The notes beneath the pieces were generated by a model. That model ran no database searches and was not told where the DNA came from. It worked only from the letters and a program-made list of their open reading frames with translations. Shown here one piece after another: positions 8,883 through 18,900 of a DNA stretch of 64,000 nucleotides. Position 1 is the first letter of the stretch. Each line of letters opens with the position of its first letter. The DNA lies in contig NZ_CP059597.1 in assembly GCF_022369435.1 (NCBI RefSeq), forward strand, positions 372,001-436,000, written 5' to 3'. The DNA is from Campylobacter sp. RM10537. GTDB taxonomy: Bacteria > Campylobacterota > Campylobacteria > Campylobacterales > Campylobacteraceae. Position numbers and translations under genes: made by a program.

Positions 8883-9957
8883 ATTTAGAGATAAACAAAG
8901 TATTTTAGCCTTAAAAAAATTGATAGAAAAAGAGATTAAAAACCCTATTAATATTATGGAAATTTGTGGCGGACATACCCACAGTATTATGAAATATGCC
9001 TTGCCTTCTATTTTACCTAAAGAGATTAATTTTATTCACGGACCAGGTTGTCCTGTATGTGTTATGCCTAGAAATCGTATTGATATAGCTATTAAATTAG
9101 CTTCTATGAAGGATAATATTTTTTGCACACTAGGTGATCTTTTAAGAGTGCCAGGGAGTGATTTTTCTTTAATTGATCTAAGAGCAAAAGGAGCTGATAT
9201 TAGAGCACTTTATTCTCCGCTTGAAATTTTAGAAATTGCTAAGGAAAATCCAAATAAAAATATCATTTTTTTTGCTATAGGTTTTGAAACAACAACTCCT
9301 ATGAGTGCTCTTTTGCTTGAAAAGGTGATAGAGTTAAATTTGAAAAATATTTTTTTTCATATCAATCATATTACCGTTCCAGCGCCTATTGAAGCAATTA
9401 TGGATGATGAAAATGTACAAATCAATGCTTTTTTAGGACCTTCTCATGTTAGTGTGATAACAGGTTTTGAAATTTATAAACCTATAGCAGCTAAACATAA
9501 AACCCCTATAGCAGTGAGTGGTTTTGAACCAGTAGATATTATGGAGAGTATTTTAAATATAGTAAGACAAAGTAATAAAGGAACATTTGAAGTATACAAT
9601 CAATACAAAAGAGCTGTAAGTAAAAAAGGCAATATTAAAGCACAAAATTTAGTTGCAAAATATTTTGAACCTTGTGATTTTGAATTTCGTGGCTTAGGAG
9701 TTATTAAAAATGGTGGCTTAAAATTAAGAGAGGAATTTGGTGATTTTGATGCAAGTAAGCAATTTGATTGTATGGTTTTAAGTAAAAATGAAAACAAAGC
9801 TTGTATTTGTGGGAAAATTTTAAGAGGCCTAGCTAAACCTTATGATTGTAAAGTTTTTGCTAAAGCTTGTACTCCAAGAAACCCTATAGGCAGTTGCATG
9901 GTTTCAAGTGAAGGAGCATGTGCTGCTTATTATAGATATTCAAAGGTAAATGTATGA
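8866..9957 (+). CDS. hypD: Hydrogenase maturation protein HypD
   Basis: 363 residues, full length. HypD is a [4Fe-4S] scaffold on which the Fe(CN)2CO group is assembled with HypC. Family motifs are present: MEICGGHTHSI near residue 23, HGPGCPVCVMP near residue 60, GFETTTP near residue 144, and the C-terminal cysteine set ACICGKILRG and KACTPRNPIGSCMVSSEGACAAYY that ligates the cluster. It overlaps hypC upstream and hypE downstream (ATGA). Confidence 0.97.
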   Translation: MNLIDEFRDKQSILALKKLIEKEIKNPINIMEICGGHTHSIMKYALPSILPKEINFIHGPGCPVCVMPRNRIDIAIKLASMKDNIFCTLGDLLRVPGSDFSLIDLRAKGADIRALYSPLEILEIAKENPNKNIIFFAIGFETTTPMSALLLEKVIELNLKNIFFHINHITVPAPIEAIMDDENVQINAFLGPSHVSVITGFEIYKPIAAKHKTPIAVSGFEPVDIMESILNIVRQSNKGTFEVYNQYKRAVSKKGNIKAQNLVAKYFEPCDFEFRGLGVIKNGGLKLREEFGDFDASKQFDCMVLSKNENKACICGKILRGLAKPYDCKVFAKACTPRNPIGSCMVSSEGACAAYYRYSKVNV

Positions 9958-10928
9958 AAAATATTTCTTTAGCTCATGGTGGTGGCGGAGAAGAAATGAA
10001 TGAGCTTTTAGATGGAATTTTTAAAATTTTTAATAATGATATTTTAAATGCTGCAAATGATGCTGCAATTTTGGGAAATATAGCTTTTAGCACAGATTCT
10101 TTTGTGTTAAATCCTATATTTTTAGATGATGAGATAAATATAGGTAAGCTTTGCGTTTGTGGTTCGATAAATGATATTTTAATGGTTGGAGCTAAGCCAA
10201 AATATCTTAGTTTAGCTTTTATTTTAGAAGAAGGTTTTAAGATAAAAAAACTCAATAAAATTTTACAAAGCATACAAAAAGAGTGTTTTAAAGCTGGGGT
10301 TTTAGTTGTATGTGGCGATACTAAAGTGGTCCCAAAAGGCAAAGGTGATGAAATTTATATTAATACTACAGCCTTAGGAGAAATCATTGCTAAAAAAGAA
10401 ACTAAAAATATAAAAGCAGGACTCAGTGTCTTAGTTTCTGGTGATATTGGCAGACACGGTGCGAGTGTTTTAATCAAAAGAAATCAATTAGAAGCTGATA
10501 TAAAAAGCGATTGTAAGATTTTAAATAAAGAGGTTTTAGAGCTTTTAGAAAATAATGTAAAAGTTATAGCTATGCGTGATGCAACCAGAGGGGGTTTAAG
10601 TGCGGTTTTAAATGAATGGGCAAAGCAAAGTGGAAATGATTTTTTAATTTTTGAAGAAAAAATTATCATACAAGATGAAGTTTTAGGGCTTTGTGAACTT
10701 TTTGGTTATGAAGCATATGAGCTTGCAAATGAAGGCACTTTTGTTCTTTGTGTAGAAAAGGAAGACGAACAAAAAGCTTTAGAAATTTTAAGAAAGTATA
10801 ACAAAAATGCAAATATTATAGGGGAAGTTTTAAAGGAAAAAGCATCTCGTGTGATTTTGCAAAATTCTTTTGGAGCAAAGCGTTTTTTAGAAGTTCCAAA
10901 AGGTGAACTTTTGCCAAGAATTTGCTAA
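9954..10928 (+). CDS. hypE: Hydrogenase maturation protein HypE
   Basis: 324 residues, AIR-synthase/PurM-like fold. HypE dehydrates its own C-terminal thiocarboxamide to thiocyanate and donates cyanide to iron. The start LAHGGGGEEMNELL is the conserved nucleotide-binding beginning, and the protein ends in PRIC, placing the essential cysteine at the extreme C-terminus as required. MRDATRGGLSAVLNE is another family block near residue 204. Its stop overlaps the ATG of hypA. Confidence 0.97.
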   Translation: MKNISLAHGGGGEEMNELLDGIFKIFNNDILNAANDAAILGNIAFSTDSFVLNPIFLDDEINIGKLCVCGSINDILMVGAKPKYLSLAFILEEGFKIKKLNKILQSIQKECFKAGVLVVCGDTKVVPKGKGDEIYINTTALGEIIAKKETKNIKAGLSVLVSGDIGRHGASVLIKRNQLEADIKSDCKILNKEVLELLENNVKVIAMRDATRGGLSAVLNEWAKQSGNDFLIFEEKIIIQDEVLGLCELFGYEAYELANEGTFVLCVEKEDEQKALEILRKYNKNANIIGEVLKEKASRVILQNSFGAKRFLEVPKGELLPRIC

Positions 10929-11272
10929 TGCACGAACTTAGTATTGTAGAATCTTTAATTGATCTGTGTGAAGAAAATGCTTTAGCCAATAATGCTAAAG
11001 ATATACAAGAAATTTATATAAATATTGGACGTTTAAGTGGGGTTGAAGTAGATCTTTTTAAGCGTTGTTTTGAAACATTTAAAGAAAATTCTCAATTTTG
11101 CAAAAATGCAAAACTTTTTATAGAAATTACTCCACTTGAGATCTTATGTTTAAAGTGTGATCAAAAAAGTATTTTAAAAGAAAATATTTTTAAGTGCCCA
11201 TGTTGCTCAAGTATTGATTATAAGATTATACAGGGTGAAGATTTGCATTTAATGCGATTAATAATGCAATGA
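10928..11272 (+). CDS. hypA: HypA nickel metallochaperone
   Basis: 114 residues starting MHELSIVESL, so His2 and Glu3 of the nickel site fall correctly only with the start at 10928, not with the in-frame TTG six bases upstream. The zinc site is formed by CLKC and CPCC near residues 75-97. HypA delivers nickel with HypB. It closes the hyp operon and abuts the 3' end of the convergent holA with no gap. In related genomes HypA also helps urease or, as here, only hydrogenase. Confidence 0.96.
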   Translation: MHELSIVESLIDLCEENALANNAKDIQEIYINIGRLSGVEVDLFKRCFETFKENSQFCKNAKLFIEITPLEILCLKCDQKSILKENIFKCPCCSSIDYKIIQGEDLHLMRLIMQ

Positions 11273-12238
11273 TTATATTTTTATAATTCTTCCAAGCTCT
11301 AATAAATTTGAAATCAAAAATTCTTTTTTGGCGAGTTTAGAATTAGTTTTTAATTCATGTTCGCTTTTAAGCAATAAGGTAAAAATATTTTTATATTGTT
11401 CTATTTTGATGCTAAAAGCCTGCTGGCTTAATTTTTGTGCGATTAAAGGAGGAGGGGAATAACCTAATAATTCTTTCAAATCTACTTTTCCATAAATTTT
11501 TGCATAAATGGCGATTTTAAAAAGACGATAAAAAGCAGCGCTTAGATAATTAAGCAATGCAATTTCATTATAATTTTCTATAATTTTTTCAAGCTCGTTT
11601 TTAAAATCTAATTTTTTCAAAATTAGTTCAAAAAAATTTTCAAAACTTCCAGAACTAAGGCTATGGCAGTATTGATCTATATCTTGTTCGCTTACGGTTA
11701 AATTTGTAAATTTGTTTAATTCGCTTGCTGCTAAGTATAGATTTTCATTAAAATTTGTAAATAGCATAAATAAGGCATTTTGGGTAATTTCTATATTAAG
11801 TTCTTTTGCCTTTATAGCTAAAAGTTCTATACCTTCTTTTGCATTATTAGGTTGAAAAAATCGTGCAAAATTATTTCCAAAAATTTTTTCTATATCGCTT
11901 TGTTTGGAACTTTCATCATAAAATTCTAAAAGAAAAAAATTATTTTGATTATTGTGACAGAGTTCTACTAGAGTTTTTAATTCTTTTGCGGGAATTTTTT
12001 TATTGATTTTTAATTCTAAAAGCTTATTATTACTAAAAAGAGATCCTCCGCTTAAAAAATCACTAGCTTGATTAAAATGATATTCTTCAAAAAACAATTT
12101 TAAATTTTCATCATAAGTCCATTTTTTTTTAATAAAATTGGCATATAATTCTATTTGAAAGTTGTCAGCTCCATATAAAAAGAAAATATTAGGAAAATTA
12201 TTTTTCAAAAGTAGTGTTTGCAGTTCTTTTCTATACAT
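11273..12238 (-). CDS. holA: DNA polymerase III delta subunit
   Basis: 321 residues, the usual size for the epsilonproteobacterial form. Delta opens the beta sliding clamp within the clamp loader. The N-terminus (YRKELQTLLLKNNFPNIFFLYGADNFQIELY) matches the HolA domain I start, and the rest has the helical AAA+-like and collar pattern. It lies two bases after rnr on the same strand, so the two form an operon. Divergent from classical HolA, as in related genomes. Confidence 0.82.
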   Translation of the reverse strand: MYRKELQTLLLKNNFPNIFFLYGADNFQIELYANFIKKKWTYDENLKLFFEEYHFNQASDFLSGGSLFSNNKLLELKINKKIPAKELKTLVELCHNNQNNFFLLEFYDESSKQSDIEKIFGNNFARFFQPNNAKEGIELLAIKAKELNIEITQNALFMLFTNFNENLYLAASELNKFTNLTVSEQDIDQYCHSLSSGSFENFFELILKKLDFKNELEKIIENYNEIALLNYLSAAFYRLFKIAIYAKIYGKVDLKELLGYSPPPLIAQKLSQQAFSIKIEQYKNIFTLLLKSEHELKTNSKLAKKEFLISNLLELGRIIKI

Positions 12239-12240
12239 TT

Positions 12241-14166
12241 TTACCTCAAGTAGTCTTTGATAATTTTTCCATAAATTTTAGCCATGACAATATCTGCTTC
12301 TATAATTTGAATTTCAACTCTTTGTAAAAGATTGGCCTGGGTGTCATAAAGGATAATATCTGCTCCTTTAATTTCATCATCAAGCTTAGCAATGCATATC
12401 CCTTCATTTTGAATAATTAAAGCTTGAAAACATTTTCCTATATTTTTAAGCGCCCATCTGGCAAATTTTCTATCCATAAAATCAAAAGCAACCTTATCAG
12501 CTTCTCTTTCTAAGGTGCTAAGGTTTTCACAAGTACTTTGTATATTTAAAAGTAAATAATTAAAAAGCTTTTCATCCTTTTTTTGTCTGGCTTTTAATAA
12601 GCGATGCAAAATAAGATCAGAATATCTTCTAATAGGACTTGTAAAATGAGAATATTTTTCGAATCCTAAGCCAAAATGACCTTGATTTTTACTTGAGTAT
12701 TCCGCTTTTTTTTGTGCTTTGATAATAAGTTTATCAACCTCTGCTCTTAAATTTAATTCATCTGCTAAAGATTGGATATCGCGTATGAGTTCTGGAAGAT
12801 TAGGTTTTAATTTAACATCAATTCCAAGCTCGATTAATTCATTAAGAAGCTTATCGATTTTTTTGGCATCGGCACTTAAATGGTTTCTAAAAATTCCTAT
12901 ATCTTCTAAGATTTTTGCTGCTGCTTTATTAGCTAAAAGCATGCAATCTTCGATTAGATTATGAGAAAAGGTATCTTTTTCTATAAAAGTGCTTTCAAGG
13001 CTTAAATTTTTATCTAAAACCATTCTTAGTTCTTCAGTGCGAAATTCAAAGGCATTTTTAAGACGTTTTTTTCTTAGAATTTGGGTAATTTCAAAAAGTT
13101 TATAAAGCCAATTATGTTCTTTTAAATCAGGTTTTTTTAATAAAATTTCATCTACTTCATCGTAATTAAAACGACGTTTTGAGTTAATAATTGCTTCAAA
13201 AAGTTCTTCTTTGATAACTTCATTTTTTTCGTTTAAAATGATTTTAAAACAATACGCTAGACGATCTTCATAAGGTTTTAAAGAGCAAATATTTTCACTT
13301 AAAGCCCGAGGTAGCATAGGAATAGCAATATGTGGAAAATATATTGAAAATCCACGATTTCTAGCTTCTTTATCTATAGCACTATAAGCATAGACATATT
13401 CGCTAACATCTGCAATGGCTATATAAATTTCTCGTTTTTTTTCATCAAAATAAATAGCATCATCAAAATCTTTAGCATGTATAGGATCTATAGTACAAAA
13501 TGGTAAAGATCTTAAATCAATCCTATTTTCATACATACTCGCATCAACGCTATCGCCATTAGCTAAAGATTCTTTGATGCAAGTGTCGCTAAATTTGCTA
13601 TTTTTATTAAAAAGAGCAAGAGAAATTTTTTCATCTACACTTTCATCATCAATATGCCCTAGAACTTCAATGATATTGTTATTTTCATTTTCTATTTTTA
13701 ATACAGTTCCCAAAGGTAAAGCTTTTAATGATTTTTGTGAAGCTTTTAAAGCAAGGTTTAGCCCTGTTTTTATATTCATTCCAAGTATAGCTTCTCCATA
13801 TCTTTTAGTAATAACTATTGAGGTTTCATTGGCACGTTTTAATACTAAAATTACTTTAGCACTAGGTCGTTTTCTCTTTAAAGGGAGGAGTTTAACAGCG
13901 ACAATATCTTTATAATTCGCACCTTTTAAATTTTTATTTTCAATAAGCAAATCTTTTTTAAAACTTTCATCAAAAGATTCTAAAAATCCTGTGCCTTTAC
14001 TTGTAATATCAAGAATTCCAAAAGTAAAACCATTGTTAAGATAAAATTTATTTTTATATTCTTTAATAATTTGATTTGCTAGAAGTTCTCTTATAATTTG
14101 TTTGTGTTCGTTATTAATTTGGTTAATATTTATTCCATAATTTAGGCTATTTAAAAATTCTTTCAT
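12241..14166 (-). CDS. rnr: Ribonuclease R (RNB family 3'-5' exoribonuclease)
   Basis: 641 residues. The RNB catalytic domain is clear: PFCTIDPIHAKDFDDAIYF near residue 222 carries the metal-binding aspartates, and HFTSPIRRYSDLILHRLL near residue 515 is the conserved RNA-binding block. The N-terminal cold-shock region and the C-terminal S1-like region are shorter than in E. coli RNase R, as is usual in Campylobacter. It degrades structured RNA in mRNA and rRNA turnover. First gene of an rnr-holA operon. Confidence 0.95.
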   Translation of the reverse strand: MKEFLNSLNYGININQINNEHKQIIRELLANQIIKEYKNKFYLNNGFTFGILDITSKGTGFLESFDESFKKDLLIENKNLKGANYKDIVAVKLLPLKRKRPSAKVILVLKRANETSIVITKRYGEAILGMNIKTGLNLALKASQKSLKALPLGTVLKIENENNNIIEVLGHIDDESVDEKISLALFNKNSKFSDTCIKESLANGDSVDASMYENRIDLRSLPFCTIDPIHAKDFDDAIYFDEKKREIYIAIADVSEYVYAYSAIDKEARNRGFSIYFPHIAIPMLPRALSENICSLKPYEDRLAYCFKIILNEKNEVIKEELFEAIINSKRRFNYDEVDEILLKKPDLKEHNWLYKLFEITQILRKKRLKNAFEFRTEELRMVLDKNLSLESTFIEKDTFSHNLIEDCMLLANKAAAKILEDIGIFRNHLSADAKKIDKLLNELIELGIDVKLKPNLPELIRDIQSLADELNLRAEVDKLIIKAQKKAEYSSKNQGHFGLGFEKYSHFTSPIRRYSDLILHRLLKARQKKDEKLFNYLLLNIQSTCENLSTLEREADKVAFDFMDRKFARWALKNIGKCFQALIIQNEGICIAKLDDEIKGADIILYDTQANLLQRVEIQIIEADIVMAKIYGKIIKDYLR

Positions 14167-14245
14167 TATAAATATACTTTTGTAATTTTTTGATAAATTT
14201 TACATAAAGTTTATAAAAAAAATATGAATTTTAGACTTTAATTGT

Positions 14246-14251
14246 TATAAT
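14246..14251 (+). promoter_or_regulatory. Predicted sigma-70 -10 element upstream of the yibQ-like gene
   Basis: TATAAT in AATTGTTATAATACTTG, inside the 215-base gap between rnr and the deacetylase gene. It is followed 40 bases later by an AGGA and a short open frame. Confidence 0.6.
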
Positions 14252-14291
14252 ACTTGCCATTGATATTTTAGAATAAATAGGATAAATTAAA

Positions 14292-14372
14292 ATGAATATT
14301 TTTTTTACCGAAGCTTATCAAATTAAATACAATATTAAAAAAAGTAATTTTTATCAAAATATTTTATTATAA
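14292..14372 (+). CDS. Possible 26-residue leader peptide or deletion scar
   Basis: ATG with AGGA nine bases upstream opens a 26-codon frame (MNIFFTEAYQIKYNIKKSNF...), ending nine bases before the TTG of the deacetylase gene. I do not recognise it. In C. jejuni ilvC occupies this gap; this frame does not resemble the IlvC N-terminus, so it may be a chance frame left by a deletion, or a short peptide whose translation feeds the next gene. Weak evidence. Confidence 0.2.
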   Translation: MNIFFTEAYQIKYNIKKSNFYQNILL

Positions 14373-14381
14373 GATTTTATT

Positions 14382-15497
14382 TTGCTTAAGAAAAAAATAA
14401 TACAAATACAACGATTTTTAATTATAGCTATACTTTTTTTATTGTGTATAGCTTTAGCTTTAGGAATTTTATTAAAATATCAAGAACTTAAAAATGTCAC
14501 AAATCATTTGGCTAAAAGTAAGGATAATCAGCAAGAAAATTTAGTTTTATTAGATGATAAAAACCAAAATAAAATAGAAATATTTGAAGATTTTTACAAT
14601 CAAGATAAAAATCAAAGTTTAGCTATTTTAGAACAAGAAGCACAAAAGATTGATAATGATATCAATTTAACAAAAATGATTGAACAAAATGTAAGCCTTG
14701 AAAAAAATAGCACTTTAGAGAGCAATTTGAGTTTAAATAATGATAATAATTTAAGTCCAAAAAATGTAAGTATTTTAGAAAATAATTCAAGTTATATGGA
14801 GCAAAATTTAAGTACAAATATTCAAACGATACAAAAAAAAGACAAATATCTTCCAAAACTTGCTATTATTATTGATGATATGGCAAATGCAAGTCAAGTA
14901 AGAAATCTTAAAGCTTTAAATTTAAAGCTCAATCCTTCTTTTTTTCCACCAGATAAAAACCATCCAAATACTCCAAAATTAGCCTCTGATTTTAATTTTT
15001 ATATGGTGCATTTGCCTTTGGCTGCTATTCACTACAATAAACCAGAACTTGATACTTTAAATCCAAACGATAGCGAGGAAAGAATTTTTAAAAAAATTGC
15101 GCAGATTAAAAAAGATTTTAAAAATTTAAAATATATTAATAATCATACAGGAAGCTTATTTACAAGCAATGAAAAAGCTATGAAACATCTTTATAAGGCT
15201 TTAAAAAGTCAAAATTTACTTTTTGTAGATTCTAAAACTATAGGAAATTCTAAAGCTTTAAAGGTGTCTAAAGAAATGGCTATGATTTATATACAAAGAG
15301 ATATTTTTTTAGATAATGAAGATAATGTAGCCTATGTTAAGAAACAGCTTGAAAGTGCTGTAAAATTGGCACAAAAAAAAAGATTTGCTATTGCAATTGG
15401 TCATCCAAGGAAAAATACTTTAAAGGCTTTAGAGCAAAGCAAAAATTTACTTGATAAGGTAGAGTTGGTTTATTTGAGTGAAATTTATGGAAAGTAA
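14382..15497 (+). CDS. Divergent polysaccharide deacetylase, YibQ family
   Basis: 371 residues, TTG start. An N-terminal membrane segment (residues 8-30) is followed by about 130 residues rich in Asn, Ser, Glu and Lys, then the YibQ/DUF610 domain from residue 155: LAIIIDDMA, a NHTGS metal motif near residue 248, DSKTIGNS, and AIGHPR near 340. These are the deacetylase-fold landmarks. Likely anchored in the inner membrane with the domain in the periplasm. The substrate of this family is not established. It overlaps dprA by 11 bases. Confidence 0.8.
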   Translation: MLKKKIIQIQRFLIIAILFLLCIALALGILLKYQELKNVTNHLAKSKDNQQENLVLLDDKNQNKIEIFEDFYNQDKNQSLAILEQEAQKIDNDINLTKMIEQNVSLEKNSTLESNLSLNNDNNLSPKNVSILENNSSYMEQNLSTNIQTIQKKDKYLPKLAIIIDDMANASQVRNLKALNLKLNPSFFPPDKNHPNTPKLASDFNFYMVHLPLAAIHYNKPELDTLNPNDSEERIFKKIAQIKKDFKNLKYINNHTGSLFTSNEKAMKHLYKALKSQNLLFVDSKTIGNSKALKVSKEMAMIYIQRDIFLDNEDNVAYVKKQLESAVKLAQKKRFAIAIGHPRKNTLKALEQSKNLLDKVELVYLSEIYGK

Positions 15498-16263
15498 AAT
15501 TTTAAGCGACGATTTTCTAGACTTTTTTAAAGATTTAAAAAAACCTCCAAAAAAACTCTACTACAGAGGAAATTTAGAGCTTTTAAGAAAACGCAAAATT
15601 GCAATCATTGGTTCAAGAAAAATGAGTATTTATACAAAAAATTGTGTTTTTTCTTTAGCCAGCATGCTTAAAAATTCAGGAATTTGTGTTGTAAGTGGTG
15701 GAGCTTTGGGGGTTGATATTAATGCAAGTATCGCTGCTATGCCCTATACAATAGGAATTTTTGCAAATGGCTTAAATCAAATTTATCCAAAGAGTAATGA
15801 AAAAATTATTAAGCAAATGTATCAAGAAGCCTTAGCTCTAAGCGAATATGAAGAAGATTATATTCCTAAAAAGTATGATTTTTTACTTAGAAATCGTTTG
15901 ATTATTGCTTTAAGTGAGGCTGTTGTAGTTGCTCAAGCTGATATTAACAGTGGCTCTATGCAAAGTGCTAAACTTGCTTTAGAATTAAAAAAACCTTTGT
16001 ATGTTTTACCTCATAGGATTAATGAAAGTAGCGGAACGAATTTATTTTTAAAAGAAAAAAAAGCGGAATTAATTTATGACTTTAAGGAATTTGTTGGTCA
16101 GTTTGCAAAAGTTTGTGAGGATGTGCAAGATGAATTTTTAGATTTTTGCAAAAAAGGTGTTAGTATTGATGAAGCTTTGGCAATTTATGGTGAAAAAGTC
16201 TATGAATATGAACTTGAGGGTAAAATTTCCGTTGAGGGATTATTAATAAGAGTTTTAAAATGA
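15487..16263 (+). CDS. dprA: DNA processing protein DprA (Smf)
   Basis: About 258 residues, a short DprA consisting mainly of the Rossmann-like domain. Visible are [10 protein letters not shown] near residue 41, [13 protein letters not shown] near 70, and [23 protein letters not shown] near 138. DprA binds incoming single-stranded DNA and loads RecA during natural transformation. The ATG at 15487 is preferred over an upstream GTG. The dprA stop and ruvX start overlap (ATGA). Confidence 0.93.
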   Translation: MESKILSDDFLDFFKDLKKPPKKLYYRGNLELLRKRKIAIIGSRKMSIYTKNCVFSLASMLKNSGICVVSGGALGVDINASIAAMPYTIGIFANGLNQIYPKSNEKIIKQMYQEALALSEYEEDYIPKKYDFLLRNRLIIALSEAVVVAQADINSGSMQSAKLALELKKPLYVLPHRINESSGTNLFLKEKKAELIYDFKEFVGQFAKVCEDVQDEFLDFCKKGVSIDEALAIYGEKVYEYELEGKISVEGLLIRVLK

Positions 16264-16640
16264 GAGCGCTAGCATTAGACATAGGTTTAAAGCGTATTGG
16301 AGTGGCGCTTTGTATCGATAAAATAGCACTCCCGCTTAATGCTGTTTTAAGAAAAAATCGTAACCAAGCTGCCATAGAAATAAAAAAAATTTTACAAGAG
16401 TATCATATTTCTTTATTGATCGTAGGTATTCCAAAAGGGGGTTCAAGTGAGGATGAAATGAAAAAGCGTATCCAACATTTTGTATCTTTGCTTGAATTTG
16501 AAAAAGAAGTGGTTTATGTAGATGAGAGTGGCACAAGCAAAGAGGCTTTGAAATTTCAAAGAGCAAATACTCGAAAAAAAGACGGAAAATTAGATTCTTT
16601 AGCAGCTTTTATTATGATAAAGGATTATTTTGCTCTCTAA
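16260..16640 (+). CDS. ruvX: Putative pre-16S rRNA nuclease / Holliday-junction resolvase-like (YqgF)
   Basis: 126 residues, normal for YqgF. RNase H-like fold with [15 protein letters not shown] at the start, [11 protein letters not shown] in the middle, [13 protein letters not shown] and a final [14 protein letters not shown] block. The family trims 16S rRNA 5' ends. It is sandwiched between dprA and an rRNA methylase and overlaps both, so it is one operon. Confidence 0.92.
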   Translation: MRALALDIGLKRIGVALCIDKIALPLNAVLRKNRNQAAIEIKKILQEYHISLLIVGIPKGGSSEDEMKKRIQHFVSLLEFEKEVVYVDESGTSKEALKFQRANTRKKDGKLDSLAAFIMIKDYFAL

Positions 16641-17508
16641 AATTAAAGCACTTTACACGGAAAAAGAATTTATTCAAATTTTAAATTCTTTTGAAAAGAA
16701 AAAAAATATTTGCATTTTTTTAAATACTCTAAAATGTAATTTTAAAGAATTGGAAAATGATTTTTTAAATGCTAATTTAGAATGGAAAAAAATCAATGAA
16801 TATTGTTATTTGTTTAAAGCTGAGGATAAAAATATCTTAAGCTCTATGAAATCTTTTAATGAATTTAAATTTTATATACAAAATTATTCCTCTTATTTAT
16901 GTGCTTTAAATTTAGATGTAAAAGAGGGGCAAAATGTTTTAGATATGTGTGCTGCTCCAGGTGGAAAAAGTATTAATTTGGCAAATTTTATGAAAAATAC
17001 AGGCTATTTAGCTTGTAATGAAATCAGTAAAGATCGTTTTTTTGTTTTGCAAAAAAATCTTCAAAATTATGGTATAAATGCAAAATGCTTTATGAAGGAT
17101 GGTAAAACAATAGGAAAATTATGTCCTTTAAAATTTGATAAAATTTTGCTTGATGCTCCTTGCTCCACTTTTGCAAAAATAGGTTTTAATTTGGAAAAAA
17201 GCTATAAAGAAATAAAAAATATAGCCAAAATACAAAAAAAACTTTTGCATTCCGCTTTAAAAGCTTTAAAAGTTGGCGGAGAGCTTGTTTATAGCACTTG
17301 CACATTTACCAAGGAAGAAAATGAAGAAGTCATAGAAAATGCTTTGAAAAGCGAATTTAAACTTGAAATTTTGGATATCAATTTAGAGCATGCTATAGCA
17401 AAAGATGCACAAAGTGAATTTTTTAAAGAAATTTCAAAATGTAAGAGAATTATTCCAAATTTGGATTATGATGGATTTTTTATAGCTAAACTTAGAAAAC
17501 TAGCCTAA
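16630..17508 (+). CDS. RNA m5C methyltransferase, NOL1/NOP2/Sun (RsmB/F-like)
   Basis: 292 residues with TTG start and AAGGA upstream. SAM-binding motif I is [16 protein letters not shown] near residue 105; motif IV is LLDAPCST near 175 and motif VI is [15 protein letters not shown] near 222, giving the two catalytic cysteines of m5C enzymes. It lacks the N-terminal NusB domain of E. coli RsmB, so the exact rRNA target is not defined here. Confidence 0.88.
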   Translation: MLSKIKALYTEKEFIQILNSFEKKKNICIFLNTLKCNFKELENDFLNANLEWKKINEYCYLFKAEDKNILSSMKSFNEFKFYIQNYSSYLCALNLDVKEGQNVLDMCAAPGGKSINLANFMKNTGYLACNEISKDRFFVLQKNLQNYGINAKCFMKDGKTIGKLCPLKFDKILLDAPCSTFAKIGFNLEKSYKEIKNIAKIQKKLLHSALKALKVGGELVYSTCTFTKEENEEVIENALKSEFKLEILDINLEHAIAKDAQSEFFKEISKCKRIIPNLDYDGFFIAKLRKLA

Positions 17509-18826
17509 ACCCTAGTTTGTCCTATAAGATTATTTAATCTATCCATTATAGATCCAACATAAGAATTTATACTTTCACTGCTTGCTTTCCAGCCATTAGC
17601 TTTTGCTTGATGAAACTGATTATCAAACCAAGCTCCACCATAACCTATGCTTGTATTTTGCCAAGCAACTCCTTTTTCCATTGCATATATATCTGCATCA
17701 AGCTAGCCATCTTGTGCATAACCTTTTAATAAACTTGCAAAATCCACTTTGCCTGTCATAATGTCATCGAAATCTACATTAGAGTATTTTGGGATACTTT
17801 GTTTGGCAACATTAAGATTATAATTCATTGCTTGCGGTGCAATAGTTGTATTTTTTCCTGCAACCATATAACCACCTTCTGATTTTAAAAAGCTCATAAA
17901 CAAAGCTTCTTTAGAATAACTTCCATCTTCATTTTGTGGATAAACTGACATATCAGGATTAAATCCACCTTCCATTAAAGCTCCTTGTGATCAACTTTGA
18001 GTTGATATATTTAATTTTTGCGGATAAAAATCAATACCTGTCATTCCCATTTGTATTGCTTGAGCTTCATGAAATTCATCATCTGTTTTAAAAACATTAG
18101 TTACTTTTGTGTTAGAATGATTAACTAGTCCTAATGCATTATAAGGATTGGATTGATCTGAAAAATCTAAACCTTTATAGCCAACAGAAATATAACCCTT
18201 AGGCATAGAATTTATATCTGCTTCAGTGAAACTTGTTTTATTGGTATCATTAAAAGTATGATTAACAATTTGATTAAATTGATTATAATATTGTTTTATG
18301 GTATCAGCCATATCGATATTAGTAAAATAGCGAGAAATTCCTAGCTGTTCTTTTATATCTTGATATTGTGCTTCATTAAAGTTATATATCTCATCCAAAG
18401 TAGATTTATGTATCTTAAAATCTTCAGGAAGTCCCGCAGCTTTGTTAAAATCACTTCCCATATAACCATCTTTATCTACACTATAACCATAGGCTGTATT
18501 ATTACTTATATCTGCTTGTTTATATTTTAGAGTATAAATAGAGTTTTTAAATTCACTTGATATATTATAATTAGGAGAACTTGTCTTACTACTTATACTA
18601 AAATTAGTATTATTGCTAGTATTTGTTGTATTAGTAGAATTTAATACTTCACTTCTTATTAAAGTTTGTGAATTTGCACTTTGAATTTCATTTAACTTAC
18701 TAGCATTTTGTTTTAAAAAGCATTAGCAAAACTTATTTTAGAATTTTCTTTACTTTCTTTATTAGCTTTTGCTTGTGAAAGTATAGAATTATAGTTTGAG
18801 TTATCATTGATACTAAAGATACTCAT
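17505..18826 (-). pseudogene. Decayed gene for a sigma-54-controlled, probably exported protein
   Basis: About 441 codons read as one protein once three lesions are ignored: loss of one T in a T run near 18715 (frame breaks after SFANAF), an in-frame TGA at 17991-17993, and an in-frame TAG at 17703-17705. The start MSIFSINDNSNYNS has a good AAGGA site. The N-terminal 110 residues are rich in Ser, Asn and Thr with no signal peptide, then comes a degenerate EF-hand-like loop (SVDKDGYMGSDF) and a C-terminal part with VAWQNTSIGYGGAW. The end overlaps the last codons of the methylase gene. I do not recognise the family. Its sigma-54 promoter and composition suggest a flagellum-linked secreted protein, by inference. 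Confidence 0.8.
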
Positions 18827-18882
18827 ATTAATTCCTTAATTTAGATTTTTTTGCCTTCAATCTAAATATCTTAAAATAATAT

Positions 18883-18900
18883 AAGCAAGAAGTGTTCCTA
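18883..18900 (-). promoter_or_regulatory. Sigma-54 (RpoN) -24/-12 promoter of the decayed gene
   Basis: Reading the minus strand, TAGGAACACTTCTTGCTT has GG (18898-18897) and GC (18886-18885) separated by exactly ten bases, matching the Campylobacter consensus GGAAC-N5-TTGCTT. The predicted start near 18873 leaves a leader of about 45 bases before the ATG at 18826. Confidence 0.85.

Noticed and set aside
17505..18826. Treating the two open stretches at 17703-17975 and 17991-18461 as separate small genes
   Set aside because: They lie in one continuous frame separated only by stop codons, with protein-like sequence on both sides and a shared promoter and start at 18826, so one broken gene explains them better.
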